From contig NOWV01000195.1 of the NCBI GenBank assembly GCA_003344405.1, forward strand, positions 62,001-126,000: a stretch of DNA of 64,000 nucleotides, read 5' to 3'. The notes below the pieces were generated by a model. It searched no databases, was not told where the DNA came from, and saw only the letters and a program-made list of their open reading frames with translations. Source of the stretch: Trichoplax sp. H2. Lineage: Eukaryota > Placozoa > Uniplacotomia > Trichoplacea. Below are positions 12,718 through 26,600 of the stretch, piece by piece. How positions within the stretch are numbered: the first letter of the stretch is position 1; the number at the start of each line of letters is the position of its first letter. A program made the position numbers and the translations under genes.

Positions 12718-13778
12718 CCTGGTAAAATATGTTTGCAATTCATTCATTTATAACGAAATGATAATTGACTACACCTTTAAACCTTTCATAAGTTTATATA
12801 ATACTCTATGTATGTATACCAATGGAAATTACGGAGAAAACTTAACTCTGCCGAACAGAAAGTTTAAACTCAAAGCGAACCAATTCCGTTCAAAGTTTCT
12901 CCTAACTAAATTAACTCTTCTCTTCCTTATAATATGACAGACTCTTTATTGACCGTATCACGTATTTTAATAAGCTCCTTAAAATTCAGGGCTTTATGGC
13001 TGCATTGATTATTAGTAGAACAGCATAATTATTACAATTAGCTGTTCAAATATGCATCATCATGTAGATACCTCTTCTAAATCACTATCCAATGACCTTA
13101 AGTGCAATAGTAGCTCCTAAAAGAATTACGAAATGCGCAATTTACTGTTAAATTAGAACTAAATTTTCAATTATAACTAAATTCTAACTAGGTAAAATAT
13201 TTTCAATGTAATGGTACTTTTCATAATTTTCATTAATAAATAGCTTTTTAATAACAATTAAATAATAAGCTTTAGCAGCTGACGAATTACGTCAAATATT
13301 TGAATCATAACGTCGGAGCATAAAACGAACGGTAAAAAATAATACAATTTGTAATTACCTAAAATTAGAATACATCTGCAGTGGCTTCGACAAATGATAT
13401 TGCATAATATGAAGAGTTATACATTAGCTGCAAGACAGTGCAGACGCAATCTAATTTTATGCTACGATATTACGTCATCTTATTTGTGTTTGAAGCTATA
13501 AATTGAGAATATTAACTCACTAGGATATTATATATTGCAACTAAAAAAGTCTTAACAAGGCATTTGAGAGAGATCCTCATTGCAATTAGATAAAAGTCTC
13601 TTTTAAGTTTTTGAGGTTGAAATCTCACAGGGGTAGTCATAACGTGCTTTAAAAGGTTAGATTAAAATTAATTTTTAGAAATGAGGTGCTATATCAATGA
13701 CTGCCTCTTTCAGGAGTACCGTGCTAACCGGTATCATCGTCTGAAAAAACGTTAAAAAACAGTCAAGCTTTTACTCAG
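12718..13778. other. Intergenic A-B, left part; no gene seen
   Basis: Contains the presumed 3' UTR of gene A. No LRR-type exon or other coding-like segment is recognised. The last ~220 bp (from about 13558) recur after the next gap. Confidence 0.5.
13558..13778. repeat. Haplotype duplicate (first copy) at gap 2
   Basis: Recurs at about 14335-14551 with only a few differences. The first copy continues into an LTR-like element, while the second continues into unrelated single-copy sequence. This is what an insertion-bearing allele followed by an empty allele would look like. Confidence 0.75.
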
Positions 13779-14314
13779 TGTCACGGTACGCCGTTACTAA
13801 TTAAGTAACTGTAAATTAATGAATGCTTATGAATAGATAAGATAAGGTTATGTGCTATGTTTTAATGCGCTTGTAGCTGATAATAGGATGGTAGAAATGA
13901 GATAAAAATAGAAGTTGTTAGCAGTTAATTTACTGTAGGTTTATAAGGTATGTTAATCTCTAAAAATTGAGCTGTATATGGATGAAGGTTAAGCGTCTTA
14001 ACACCTGATAGCTTGTAGCTATCTAAGTCTGAGAATATCGACATGTATATTTAGTAATGGTATTATACTAATTAATGTAACTTGTAAAGCATGAATTCTC
14101 ACTCGTTAATATTGGAATTCACTGTAGAAACCTATTTAAGCGCGTGTGTTTGTAGAATAAAGAAAGTAATTGCTCAAGAAACGGCAAGACTCATATCGTG
14201 AAGAATAGTGTAATAATTAGTCAGTTGTCTGTGGAGATCAGCCGAGAAATCGAGTTCTCAAATACTTCTCTCATAGAAACTGACAGTACTGGGAGAAATA
14301 GCCCAAGTTTTAAG
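13779..14314 (+). mobile_element. LTR-like element, copy 1 (starts TGTCACGG)
   Basis: Begins with TGTCACGGTACGCC and runs into the gap. Its first 524 bp match the reverse complement of 33706-34229 almost perfectly; I noticed a single mismatch by eye. It starts with TGT, has an AATAAA signal about 375 bp in, and encodes nothing long. It is best read as an LTR (solo, or the end of a fuller element). The right boundary is hidden by the gap. Confidence 0.65.
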
Positions 14315-14334
14315 NNNNNNNNNNNNNNNNNNNN
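14315..14334. other. Assembly gap (20 N)
   Basis: Run of N between the LTR-like element and the second copy of the flanking sequence. Confidence 0.99.
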
Positions 14335-14551
14335 TTTGAGAGAGATCCTCATTGCAATTAGATAAAAGTCTCTTTTAAGTTTTTGAGGTTGAAATCTCAC
14401 AGGGGTAGTCATAACGTGCTTTAAAAGGTTAGATTAAAATTAATTTATAGAAACGAGGTGCTCTATCAATGACTGCCTCTTTCAGGAGTACCGTGCTAAC
14501 CGGTATCATCGTCTGAAAAAAACGTTAAAAAACAGTCAAGCTTTTACTCAG

Positions 14552-15337
14552 GTATATATATCTTAAGGACAAAATCATTCTTAGGAATGGCCGTAACATA
14601 TATATACATGGCTAGTCCAATTCATATCCTGGCATATAATTAAAGCACGTCATATAATTAATACACAATTTGTTGATTCCAATTTAAATCTTTTCAGATA
14701 CCCAGGATGCTATTTTCGTATTGATAGATAATTTGACATTCATAAAGCAGCAAGCCAAATAATACTGATAACTACCAAGAAATGCGATTATAAATCAGCG
14801 ATCATTAATATTCTAAAATTGATACACTTCAAAGAGACCATATAAAAGTACTTGTTCTATATTAAGTTGATCAATTTGAGAGTCCATTCTCCTGAGTACA
14901 CAATAGTGACAGGTGTAGCACAATATTAACTGTTATCACAATTTTCCATTAATAGCGGCCTGGTAATTTCCTCCCAAGTAGTCATTGCAAAAGCTGCATT
15001 TCTAAAGGTTCTTTAATCTCCTGTGATGATAAAGTAACTTGAGTCATATTCACATGCCTTTGACACTAGAGATTAAGGTTAACCCTTGATCACAAACCAA
15101 TTATTATTTTAATTTTATTAACAATATCTCATCGATTTAGAAAAGAGTATTGTTGACACAAGCGACTTAAATTAAAGAATTTAATTTAATTCTATTGTTA
15201 TCCCGTTATTAATACTGTTGCATAATGTATTAATTATATTTATGTTAATAAACTTCTTTCCTAGCAATCATTTCTGACCTCGCCGCGGAATTTATCCACT
15301 GAAGGATCTATCCAAGCACGAAAATATAATTCTAAAA
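14552..15337. other. Intergenic, upstream of gene B
   Basis: AT-rich, non-coding in appearance. It should contain the promoter and 5' UTR of gene B, but I cannot point to a defined element. Confidence 0.4.
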
Positions 15338-18300
15338 ATGAAGATCAAAGCCATATTATTCATCATTTTGGTAGTATACCCCTCAGCAGGTATTCCTTTT
15401 GGAAGATAGGTTGTGCTGATACTTATTAATTCCTATTCAACTCACTAATCAGCCGTTACTTGTTTAAATGTACATCGCCAAATTGATCGCTGAACCGAAA
15501 TCGATCAATTTTTTATTAATATCGACAATTATGGACCTAGCGATAAAGTCGTAGGATATTGAAGTATATCAATATCGAACTTTTATTACCTTACCCTACT
15601 TTTACTTTATCAGATAATACATTTCCGAAATTTTAATATCAACAGATGGTCCTTAAAACTCCTTCCACTATTCTCTCAATAGGATCCTCGAACTTTTATC
15701 TTTCATAAAAATCCGATTTTTAGATCTAAAGAGAAAAATTACTAGAATGAGCGATAAAGTTTAATTCTGGCTGTAAAGTACCAGTACAAAAAAAATCGAA
15801 TATGAGCCCTGTCAATTTTAAATATCATAGTGCACAAGTAAATGCTATAATTTTTTCCCTGAATATCGCTGGGATAGCCTGCAAATGTGAACTCCGCTAG
15901 TCATTGTAAAACCTATAGAGATTTACAGTTACAGTTTGTCTCTAAATAATCTAATCAGCATCAGATAGCCGCCCAGAAAACTAAAATATCGATAGAACTA
16001 ATTATCATTAGCCAGCAAACCTTGCTAAAGTTAATTATTTAAGCGAAATTGTTGAATCGACGTAGTTCCACTTAATCGTTTCAATATACTTTAGCCATTC
16101 GTATCGCATTATATCGCCAATAAAATTTTTCTCTGCTTTATTTTATGTAGAGAGTAAATTTCTGCACTACCCTCTATAGTTCATTTTCTTCAACAAGATT
16201 GATGCATTGTTTAGACTTCTTGCTAACTAGATAATATCTTTCATTTAATAACGATGCATAGTGTTCCTACAATGTCTACCTAACTGTACATGTCCTAGCA
16301 AAGCAACCATTATTTGCAAGGGATCTCAGATAGGTCAAATACCAATGCCTAACACATCCATGTCGCAAGTCACTACCTTGTATGTAAAAACTCTTCTGTT
16401 TCGTTACAGCGCACTACATCAGACTCTAATGTATATCTAGAAATAATATAATCAAAGTTATTTTTTTGGATATTAGTACATTGCAAAACACAGCAATTAA
16501 ATCTGTGCCAGCCTCTGCTTTCATTAATTTTCCCAATGTCGCCCACATGTAAGTAGAAATAATCTTGCGACATTATCAGTTTGTTAAAGATAGAGCTTAT
16601 AATATGAGCAAAATAAGATTATCGCAATTATTTTAAATGCAATTTACAATCTTTAGAGTTAGTTACAGCAATTTATTTTATCAATACCATTCTAAACATT
16701 TTATAAAATTATATAAAATTGCTTTATCGATTACCTTGGCAAATATCATGTTTGTGGGATTGACCTGATTGTTGGGCAGAAATATGAAGGGTAATGCTAT
16801 CAATACTATTGCAGTTGGAGCCTTTAGCGGACTATCTGCCGTTTCATCTATGTAAGATATTCTACCTTTTAATTTCATGCTACTTTACGACGAGGTAAAA
16901 CTGTTTCTTTCTATAAAAGGATTAAAAATCTAATGATGCTCTTAAATATAACGTTTTCTAGAGATTTAACTCATAATCAACTCTTAGTTTTGAAGAATAA
17001 CACGTTTAAGACTCTCAATCATCTTACTGAATTGTAAGCTCTATTTGCATTTCATTCTAATGATATACAGTACTTATCTTTTTCTAATGTATAATATGAA
17101 CGTGACCGACTTCGCATACGGTCACGTTCATATATATACTGACTTTCATAAGCTACCAATATATATTTAAATCGATCATTTACCCAAATTAGGATTTTGA
17201 CTTCCAATCAAATTTCCAGCGTTGAAAACAACGCATTTGCTGGACTAGCTGCTTTAACTAATCTGTAGGTTTTTATACTTGATTTCTTTTAATTCAAAAT
17301 TACAGCATAAACTAATCTACCATATATTATATCTTTACGTTACTTGAAGAACTCATGTATTACAGTAATTCTTCATGGTGCCATATTTATTTAGCTAAAG
17401 CTTACGGTAACTTACCGAGCATGGATTACTAACGCAGAAAACTATAGTCAATTTATCGAGTAAATTAAATAGCAGAAGTTAACACAGGCAATAGATGTAT
17501 AACTATAGTACATTAGTATTAGAATTTTAATTTCTAGCTAAGGCGTTAACATCAACAATTTGAATTGTATATTAGTTCCTTTTCTTAGTGTCGTATTTTT
17601 AGCGCTTATAAGGTAGGTAAGCATACTTGGATTACAATCTTTAGTTGTAGTATTGATTTAAATAATGAAATTTTCAAAATTCGAACTACTGTTCCGATGC
17701 CGCTGGCAAATAGTTGAAATTAACACCTGAGATTATGCTATGCTATTTAATTTAATAAGTCGAACGTTATAGTAGTGTAATGGTTATTCTGTTTTGTATT
17801 AACTTTTCGAGGCGACTAGATGATAATAAACTGAAGACTGTACCGAAAATTCCTTTGAAATCCTTACCAAGTCTTACCAATTTGTAATTATTGAGCAATC
17901 ATCTTTATAGTTATCGAACTTATCAATTATTAACGAAATGTTTAAGATGATCATTTTCATTAGAGTTACCCTACATTAAAATATGGGAAAATACTCGTAT
18001 AGAATTTTATCTGATATTCAGAATAGCTATATTTTATATTTAAAAAGTTAAGATTATCATTTAAAACTTACCGGTACTTAATTTAAAAGTATGTATTATT
18101 AATCTGCCAACATTTTCACTGATGCAGTTCCTGTTATGAATCGTCTCCAGTTTACGAAAGTATATAACACAAAATGCAATCCAAATTTTCGCCAGTGACT
18201 TTACTATAATTCGTTTAACCCAATCTCTTCTTTCAGCAAGTCTTTAAAGTGATCTACTCTCGTAGATCGAAACTTTATCGTAAATATCGCTCCTTCCAGA

Positions 18301-21300
18301 TTAGTTTATCTAGCGTCTTTGCAAGGTTAAAGTACCTTTTCAGCTATCTCAAAGATATCGTGTAATACTCCTATCTTATATAGAAGGAATAATCATAGCT
18401 ATAGCAAATTACGATAGATAACCATACTCTCTAGCTAAGTGTAATCAGTTTATGATATCGCTGCTAAGTCACTTTTTCGGAAGAATTTATGAATCATGAA
18501 TTTAAAACCCTTAAATCTCAAACCAATACATTTTTTCCATCAATTTAAAATCGCTTTAAGAACATAAAATTAAATGTGATGGCTAAGGTATGAATACGTT
18601 AGCAATTATATTGTATTATAAATTTGCTAATACTGCTATAAAACATTTTTAGGAATTTAGCTGGAAATTCATTATCCGCCCTCACACCTGGAAATTTTCA
18701 GCTTCCAAAAGTCACTACTCTGTAAAGTTTTCTAATTTTTTTCTAAAAAAATTCAATGCACCTTGCAAGGAATAGGACTTTCAAATAATAAATCATTTAG
18801 ATACTCTAAAAAATTGTTATTGCTTTAATTATATTTAAATCTTGGCCCTGAGTAAAATATTTTTATACTCAATTCGGCTAGCATCTTATCCAATAATGCC
18901 ATCGCCAGCATTGCAGATGACACATTTAACGCTATGTCAATGCTTCAGATTTTGTAAGCATCCTAATTGTATTCATGTGATAAATTTTGGCATGAAATTT
19001 TACTAACTTTCGAAGCCTGATGTGTTAATAATGTATAATGTATATGCATGGTTAATCCATATAATTTTTTGCCTCTAAATTTAGACAGCACATACTAAGA
19101 GAATATTTTAAATTAATAACGTTGTCAAATTTAGGCAATTAGACAAAAACCAAATCCGTGCTCTACACGATAGAGCATTCACATCCATACCAAAATTACA
19201 AAAATTGTAAGAAATAGATTTATGAACTGTATTTAATTTTGTATATCATCGCTGTAATTAATTTCTTAACTTTAAAATCTTAAGTACACATTTTCAAATA
19301 TCAAGTGATTTTCTCGCCACTTATTCTGTTCTAAATCAATCATTTTAAAACTCTCAAAGCACTAAACCGAGTAATCCTGCATTTTAAATTGTATTAATTA
19401 AATCTAGAAATTTAAAGAATAACGTGATTACTACACTATCATCCGGATGCTTCAAGCCCATCAATCAGCTGAATTACCTGTGAGTTATGCTAAAATAGAA
19501 GCACAAAGCATACTGATATTAATTTAATCGATTGATAATAAAAAACTTACATAATTTAAAATATTAATTAATCAATGAACTATCAATTAATACTATTGTA
19601 TTTTTCTTTTTTCAAATTGTTAAGAAATCTGAACCAGAACGCTTTAACAGCAATTACCTCTACGACTTTTTCTGCTCTAACTCAACTAACAGACTTGTAA
19701 GACTGAATTTAGATGCGTACGCACTTTCGTTAGCCTAAACAGTCAAAATTTTAAAGATTACAACCCAATTAGTTACTATAGCTTACTCTTTGAGCTATCT
19801 ACATTTAGCTATTCTACTTTTATAATATTTGTTGGACAGGATTATGGCGGCCAATCATATATCTTCGGTAGCTCCTGGAAGCTTTCAAGCATTGACCAAG
19901 CTACGAAATCTGTAAATTATTGTAACAGAATCTTTACAGTCAATTAGTATTTTTAATTAACTTCGTACATTTACTAATAGCTGCAGCGTTCATAATAACG
20001 CCAATATACGGATACGTTTTATTCGGATGAGGACCGTAACTTTTCTTCGTATATTCCCATATAGATTTCTAGACGGAAATCGATTAGAATATTTATGCAG
20101 CAATACGCTTAAAAACGTTAACAATCTGGTGTACTTGTAAGTATTACTGGTCGAGAATTGATTATTTCAGTTCAAAAAGAACAAAATTTAAAGATTGACC
20201 AGCAATAAATTATTATTTTTAAGGCAGGCGTATTCAGATGTATTAAATAGATATATCTTCAGAAGTAGGATAGTGCAGTAGCTATAAACCATCTTCTCTT
20301 TCTGCCAGTTTTAGTGCTGTTGTATCATTGTGATAAAATCCAATCCTAAAAACCCCAAAGTTGTAAATAATTAGAACTTTATCAGATCTAATACAAAGAC
20401 TAGCTACAAACAGCTCTACTCTAGCCGAATACAACTACAGAAAGACTTCTAGAAAGAACAATCAGATAATCTAATGTCTTCTGCTTTTATGCTCTCCGAA
20501 GCTTTCGCAGTTACTTTCAGCATTGCAGCATTCTATCATATTTTACACATATTCAACTTATTATTAGTCACAATGTTAAATAGTGAACCATCATTAATTC
20601 AATATAGAAATGATGACATAATTTTCGTAGATATTATTCCTACCTCTTAAAGTACAATGAACTAAGCGTATCATAACATATGATTTACAATTCTATTTCT
20701 ACCTCTAACCTTATTAGTAGCTCAACACCTTACTTTATTTAGTCATCTGTACTCTAGCATAGAGTCTATCCTTACTGTCGATAATTATGGGCTACTAAAT
20801 ATATCATAAGATAAATATAGAAAAGACACTACCGTATATCATACTAAGATGGCTAATAGTCTACAATCATAATACTAAGTTACTTTACAATCATTTACAT
20901 AGTATATATCTGCATTCTATTATTCAGCTATAAAATAACGTTCATGATGAAAATTAATTATGATCATTGCTATAAGGGGTCTATCTGCAAATGGTCTGTT
21001 AGCGATTGCTGATAATGCCTTTAGCAGCCAGGGAAAAGTAACTGATTTGTAAGTCAATAGAAGCCTTATGTTTTATAATAAAATTACATGATTCCTAGTA
21101 ATTTGATAATGCAGTATTATATTTACTTTGATTGCTGAAATGGCTGATTAAATTGATTACATTTAGTGAGTGTACTTTACGAGATGAGGAATTTTGCTCA
21201 AGATATGAAACAGATTTTAAATTAATGTCATAAGTGCAAATAATTACGAATAGATTGCTTGACTTCAATCAACTCACTGCTATTGGTGATAAGACTTTTG

Positions 21301-22050
21301 CGGGCTTGAAAAATCTTTTAGACTTGTAAGTTTAAATCTACATCATGTACTTCAATCCTAGAATAAATTGAAAATGTAGATATTTTTTATCTTTAGAAAA
21401 TATTTAATGATCTAGAAAATTCATCTTTGAAACATATACGGGTAAGCTATTAATTCCATACTATTATTTTTGCAGAAATATTCAAAGTAACAAGTTATCC
21501 TGTGTCTCGGCAAATGCATACGCCAGCACACCTAAGTTAAAGAGGGTGTAAGTCTCTAGATTCAAATTTATTAGAGCAGTAAAAGAGAAATAACCCTAAC
21601 TGGTAACATTATATAATAGGATAACTACTTCTGCAATTGCATGCTGTAATAAACCATCTACAGTAGTATGCTTGATGCCACGTGCAGGATGTTCTAATCA
21701 AACCAGTACAATAACATGTACTAATGTACTACCTCAAATACCGTCTGGTAAATGCTCGATGAGGTCAGACACACGCTCTATTATTATAAAATATTATGAT
21801 CGCACTATAAATCTTATCATTAGTAGAATTTAGAACAGTATCGAATATTTATAGCGAATAAAAATAACGGAGTGCTAACATGAAATATTTTCAATATTGT
21901 AGCAATCCAACTAGTAATCCTACTAGTGGGCCAAATACTAAGGCACCCACTCCCTCTCAGATAACTGGGGCTGCAAATACTATAAGAGCTTGGACGAACC
22001 AACTAACCTTATTTATATGTTTGGTCGTTATGTTAACTTTATGGGCATAA
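15338..22050 (+). CDS. LRR gene B: secreted/GPI-type leucine-rich repeat protein, ~488 aa, 14 LRRs
   Basis: Signal exon 15338-15389 (MKIKAILFIILVVYPSA, phase 1). LRRNT exon 16262-16379 (CLPNCTC...C). LRR exons: 16780-16851, 16962-17033, 17193-17264, 17812-17883, 18653-18721 (69 bp), 18882-18953, 19135-19206, 19408-19479, 19625-19696, 19840-19911, 20065-20136, 20977-21048, 21254-21325, 21476-21547. Cap exon 21620-21763 (CC-x7-C-x6-C-x8-C-x11-C). Last exon 21903-22050 has a Thr/Pro/Asn-rich stalk, then a hydrophobic C-terminus ending LWA. The expected first, divergent LRR seen in A, C, D and E is missing. A possible decayed version lies at 16657-16728. The intron after 20136 holds an LTR-like relic. 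Same inferred role as its neighbours; ligand unknown. Confidence 0.85.
16657..16728 (+). pseudogene. Possible decayed first LRR exon of gene B
   Basis: The segment opens right after CTTTAG, stays open for exactly 72 bp in the family's phase, and keeps Asn at repeat position 5, Phe at 15 and Leu at 18. Its donor position reads GA instead of GT. It sits where the paralogues have their first LRR exon. It could be a dead exon, a rare non-canonical donor, or chance. Confidence 0.35.
17094..17133. repeat. Perfect 15-bp inverted repeat (hairpin) in an intron of gene B
   Basis: Left arm ATATGAACGTGACCG (17094-17108), 10-nt spacer, right arm 17119-17133 its exact reverse complement. It lies in the intron between the exons at 16962 and 17193. 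It may be a small foldback element or a structured intronic element. Confidence 0.8.
20323..20475. mobile_element. LTR-like relic, inverted relative to 9022-9211
   Basis: Reverse complement resembles the insertion fragment in gene A over about 150 bp, with mismatches and small indels, so it is an older copy. It occupies part of the 840-bp intron between gene B exons at 20065 and 20977. Confidence 0.5.
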
Positions 22051-23699
22051 TAGGAATTTATTAGAACATAGCAAGCTCATTAGATGCACTGAAGAAAATG
22101 AGGAAGTTATTTTAATTTAGGCTAGGATAACTGATCAGATAATTCAAGTACAAAATTAGGAAATCTAAGTAACGAAAATAGATGTTAATTAAAGTTAGTT
22201 AGGAAATCTTATATTAGTAGACAGATCTAATCTTGATGATTATGATCATGTTATCGACCAACCATGTATAAGAAAATATTATCAGCTACTCTTATGCCCA
22301 CACCAGAGAATAGATTATTATAGAAAGTACATTAGTCTCAGAAGTACCTGATGCTGTACGAATTATTCTCCGTTAATACTGGATACGCAATAATTTGCAA
22401 TAAAAAGCTATTATTTTTATAGATGCTTCAACTAGATTTGATTTCTAATATGTTAGGTACAGTTAAGCTATGAGGAAATGTACCGTCATTTCTAATAATT
22501 ATATTTTCTCTGCATCTTCTTGTAAAACCTTGGCATCGATGGTAAATAAATTTAAGTGCTTGCTTAATGCTTAGTAATAGAATTGTAATAGAGTGACTTA
22601 AAAGTGTCATGGTGAATACTACGCCACATTTTAGATTTAATTAAAATTAAAAATCAAGATAGTATTCTTCAATCTTGCTGGCGAAAAGATGTATGAAGCT
22701 GATATAAACTGAGATGCATTCAAATATTAAAATCTTCTTAACATATTATGACTTATAATCCATCTATGGGAATTTATGCACCTAGCATTAGCCTAAATGG
22801 AGCTTTTACCGCCCATTGATTTTTGTATGTCATTAAAAGGAAATTATAGTAGGATAGAGCTAATTTGTACGACAGGCAGAGCATTATCAATGGGACAGTA
22901 AAGATGATTTGTAATTCATGAGATAATCACAATAAACCGCTTGATCATTGACTAATTTCGTTATAATGATAATGTATTGAGCAAAGGAGGCCATCCGGCA
23001 ATAAAATCCTTGCAGTAACAGAAGAATTACAGTTGCAATAGGTATTATTCTAGTTACAGTAAGATTGTATGGTTTAGATATGTATACTAAATAACTGATA
23101 ACTGTATAAGAGGTTAAAAACAGACGATTCGGTGATGAATATTTTATACGAGCACATTATTTAGATACGCATTTCAATTATCTATAAATAAATTCTCTAC
23201 CTACCGCATTATTAGACTACCTACGTCATTTATTGTGGTTGAAGTTAACAATTACCAGTTATTTTTAGGGGTCATTAATATTCTCTGTACTAAGCGGTAT
23301 GCTATTATAAAATCTTTACAAGTACTTGGAATAATTAGCATTATCTAAATGTAAATTTTTCTATAGATAATTACATTAATATGTCAATATGTCAAGAGGG
23401 ATGATATCAAACAAATGAAATTCTATATCGAATAACAAACCAATTAAGCAATTTAATTTCCGCCTTTTAAATAGTTAGGCAATTTAGATTCAGTTAATTA
23501 ATATAAGTTAACTACCTGTAACACCACTATGTATTGAGATTGTAGACTATTAGCCTTGTTTAGTATGATGTGCGATAGCATGACTTTTTGTATTTACCTT
23601 AAGAAATATTTAGTTACTTATGACCATAGACTGTAGTGGGAAATCAGTAATATATCACTCTACCATAGCTCGCTTCAGTTGCTTAAATATTCCTTCAAA
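22051..23699. other. Intergenic B-C; no gene supported
   Basis: AT-rich. A 60-codon minus-strand frame at 22428-22610 has a moderately protein-like middle part, but I recognise no family and no splice context. No LRR-type exon is seen. Confidence 0.4.
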
Positions 23700-26600
23700 A
23701 TGAAAACTGTCCAGTTAGTGATTCTACTAATTTTTTTCCAAGCTCAAACAGGTAGCACAATCTTTGCAAAACTAGATAATAACTTTAAAATCATCAACAG
23801 AGTTTTAACCTAAAAGTAGTATGACATACGAATAATATGCTTAATGAGACCTAGTAAAACTAATTAAAGAATTACCGCACCGTATGATTCAGATCAGAAA
23901 GAAAGAAAAGAAAAAATGTGGGAATAACTTGATCAGAATACATTAGTAATTTAGGGAAATGTGAATAAACTAGACTATTAAATTTTAATTTGTTGTTATA
24001 ATTAATTTATTTGCTGATAGCTGGCGTAGAAGTTCAAATCAGAAGGATACAGTACTTTACCTAGCCAAATAGAATAATTTTTCTTCTAAGTTAGCCATGA
24101 CTATTATACGGATAGCAAGACAAGTCGCAATCCTTTCATTGCTCAAAAGTATTTATTTGGTTTGTGGAAGCACCTCAGCAGTAATTCGAACGGTAACATT
24201 GCAGTGATTAAATCAGTAGCATTTGAAATCTAAGGTTAATTTATGCATTATTATACTATGAAATGTTCTAACTTGAAACTTTATTAAATTCAAATCGTGC
24301 TAAAATATAAATCTCAATGCATTCCTTTAACTTATTAACGAAAGTAGGAAATTTTAATCTATTCCGCACTCTTACTCGTACATCAAAATGATGCGTTTGA
24401 AATGACTTCCCTGTTCACTACTATATTCTTCATTAAGCTTTTAAGAACATTTTGATGCATCAATTATTTCAAGAAACATAAATCTCAATGGATTCCTTTA
24501 ATGCATTAACGATATCAGGACGTTTAAATCTATTACGAGCTTAAGTATCAAAAAGACATCTTTGGAATGTCTTTTTTATTCACTTCCTCATTCTTCGTTA
24601 AACTTTTAAAAACATTTTGAGCGATCCCTTCATTCTTGCTCAACTAATAGTTTAAAACATTTTAAAGCAAATAAACCTATAAGTTTCCCAAAATTAGCAT
24701 AGATAGACAGAGATGTAGTTATACCCCTTGAAAATTTAGTCAAAATGTACCATAATCGCGCAGTTTCAAATCGAAATAATCTTACTTTTCCTTCAATTAC
24801 AGCAATTTACCAAATTCTTCTTCCTCTATCATTAACTGATTTATTCAATTAGGGAATTACATAACTATAGATCAATATAGTGTAATCTTGACGGAATCTA
24901 ATAGAGATCCAGTCTGCCTATTATTGACCTACTCTAATTTCTTAAACATTAGTGATGAAGATTTTGTAAGATTTATCACTGCCTATTTTATTATCAAGGA
25001 CAGAAACAGATTAAATACCACTATAAAGTCGCCTTCGTATCTCGCATCTAAATTTTGGAACATTTGAAAGAGATTCAGTACAAAAACATAAATTTTAGTA
25101 ATTTCTGCTTTGCAAGATCATATATGCTACATATAGTCAAATTTGTTTCAATAAAGCCGAATGATTATCGCTAATTAACGAACAAATATCAAGAGCATTC
25201 TATTAGATAATTACTAATTATTGCAGGCCAGGAGCCTAAGAACAAAACCTAAAATATCCTACATCAAAACATAACAGTGTGATTATGTCATTGCTGTATC
25301 CATTTATTAACATCAAAAGTTCAAAATTAAGAAATAATCATACATGTTATGGAGAATTATATTTCGGTACAGTACTTTCGCGGTCTTAATGGTATCGTAA
25401 AAAGTACTTTGATCAAATAACATAACTTAGTAACCATATTGATAGCCTAAAATTAATGACAACTTCTAAATTGTAAATAAATTAGTTAAGTAGCTAATTG
25501 CATTTTTTAATTAACAATTATTTCTCCTATTCTACATTGCAGTACTTTCTCAGTGTCCTAAAAAATGCAAGTGTATCTTTGGCCAAGTATCTTGCTCCGG
25601 GGAAGGAATATCAATACCAAAGCCAGCATCACCGAATTTAGATATTCAGCAAATGTAAATGAATATGAAGCTTAAGCGAAGATTTTTCATTTTAGTGCCT
25701 TTAGTTTGTCTTATCCAGATAAATTGATATGAGCGAGCCTATGATACATTACCATACAATTAAATATTGAGAATGTGAGATTAAGCTGAACGTAGAGAAT
25801 TTAGGAACTTTGCCGAAATAATATTTTATTTCAATTTAATCATTGTTTAAATTTTATATTTAAGTTCGGTATCAATGGTTGGATTAAAAACACTTTCAGC
25901 TAATAGCTTCATTAACTTTCCAAACCTTTTACATATGTGAGTCTTCAATTAGATGATCATATATTAATGTTTTTTGTAATTTAAATTGCTGTGAGGTATA
26001 CTCAAACATTGCTATTAATTAGCAGCTTAAATGCGTTTATACCCAAGGTAAATTAGAAATATTTTAACATCAATTTCCTGGTCTCAATCACTCTATTTAG
26101 AACGTTAAAAGACAATACCATCAATAATATTGAAATAGGAGCATTTAATGGTACGAACAACCTGATTTCACTGTAAGAGCATTAAAAGTATCTATTAAAT
26201 TTTACTGAAACAAAGACAAACAATGTTACAATATTAAATAATTAATTTTCAGTGTATCTTCGATAATAAAGGTTGGCTGATACCATTAATTTATCAACTT
26301 CTAACACTAGATTTACAAAAACTTTTATATTTGCTATTATTGCAGAGATCTATCAGGTAACCGTTTGATAACACTAGGAAATAAGATTTTCGAAAATCTA
26401 AATCAACTTACAGAACTGTAAGTAAATTGTGTATAATTACAATATATATTTCATCATGGAAAAATTTTCCTAATCCACCCACTATATCAACTAAATACAA
26501 TATCGCTGATTGTCATCAAATTTAAATAACGATCGTAAATTTCCATCTGAAACAGGAACTTGAAGCATAACAGAATTTCAACAGTAGGCGATTATGCCTT

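Noticed and set aside
18237-18308. Possible extra LRR exon of gene B after TTTCAG
   Set aside because: In the family phase it hits a stop within six codons and has no GT at 72 bp.
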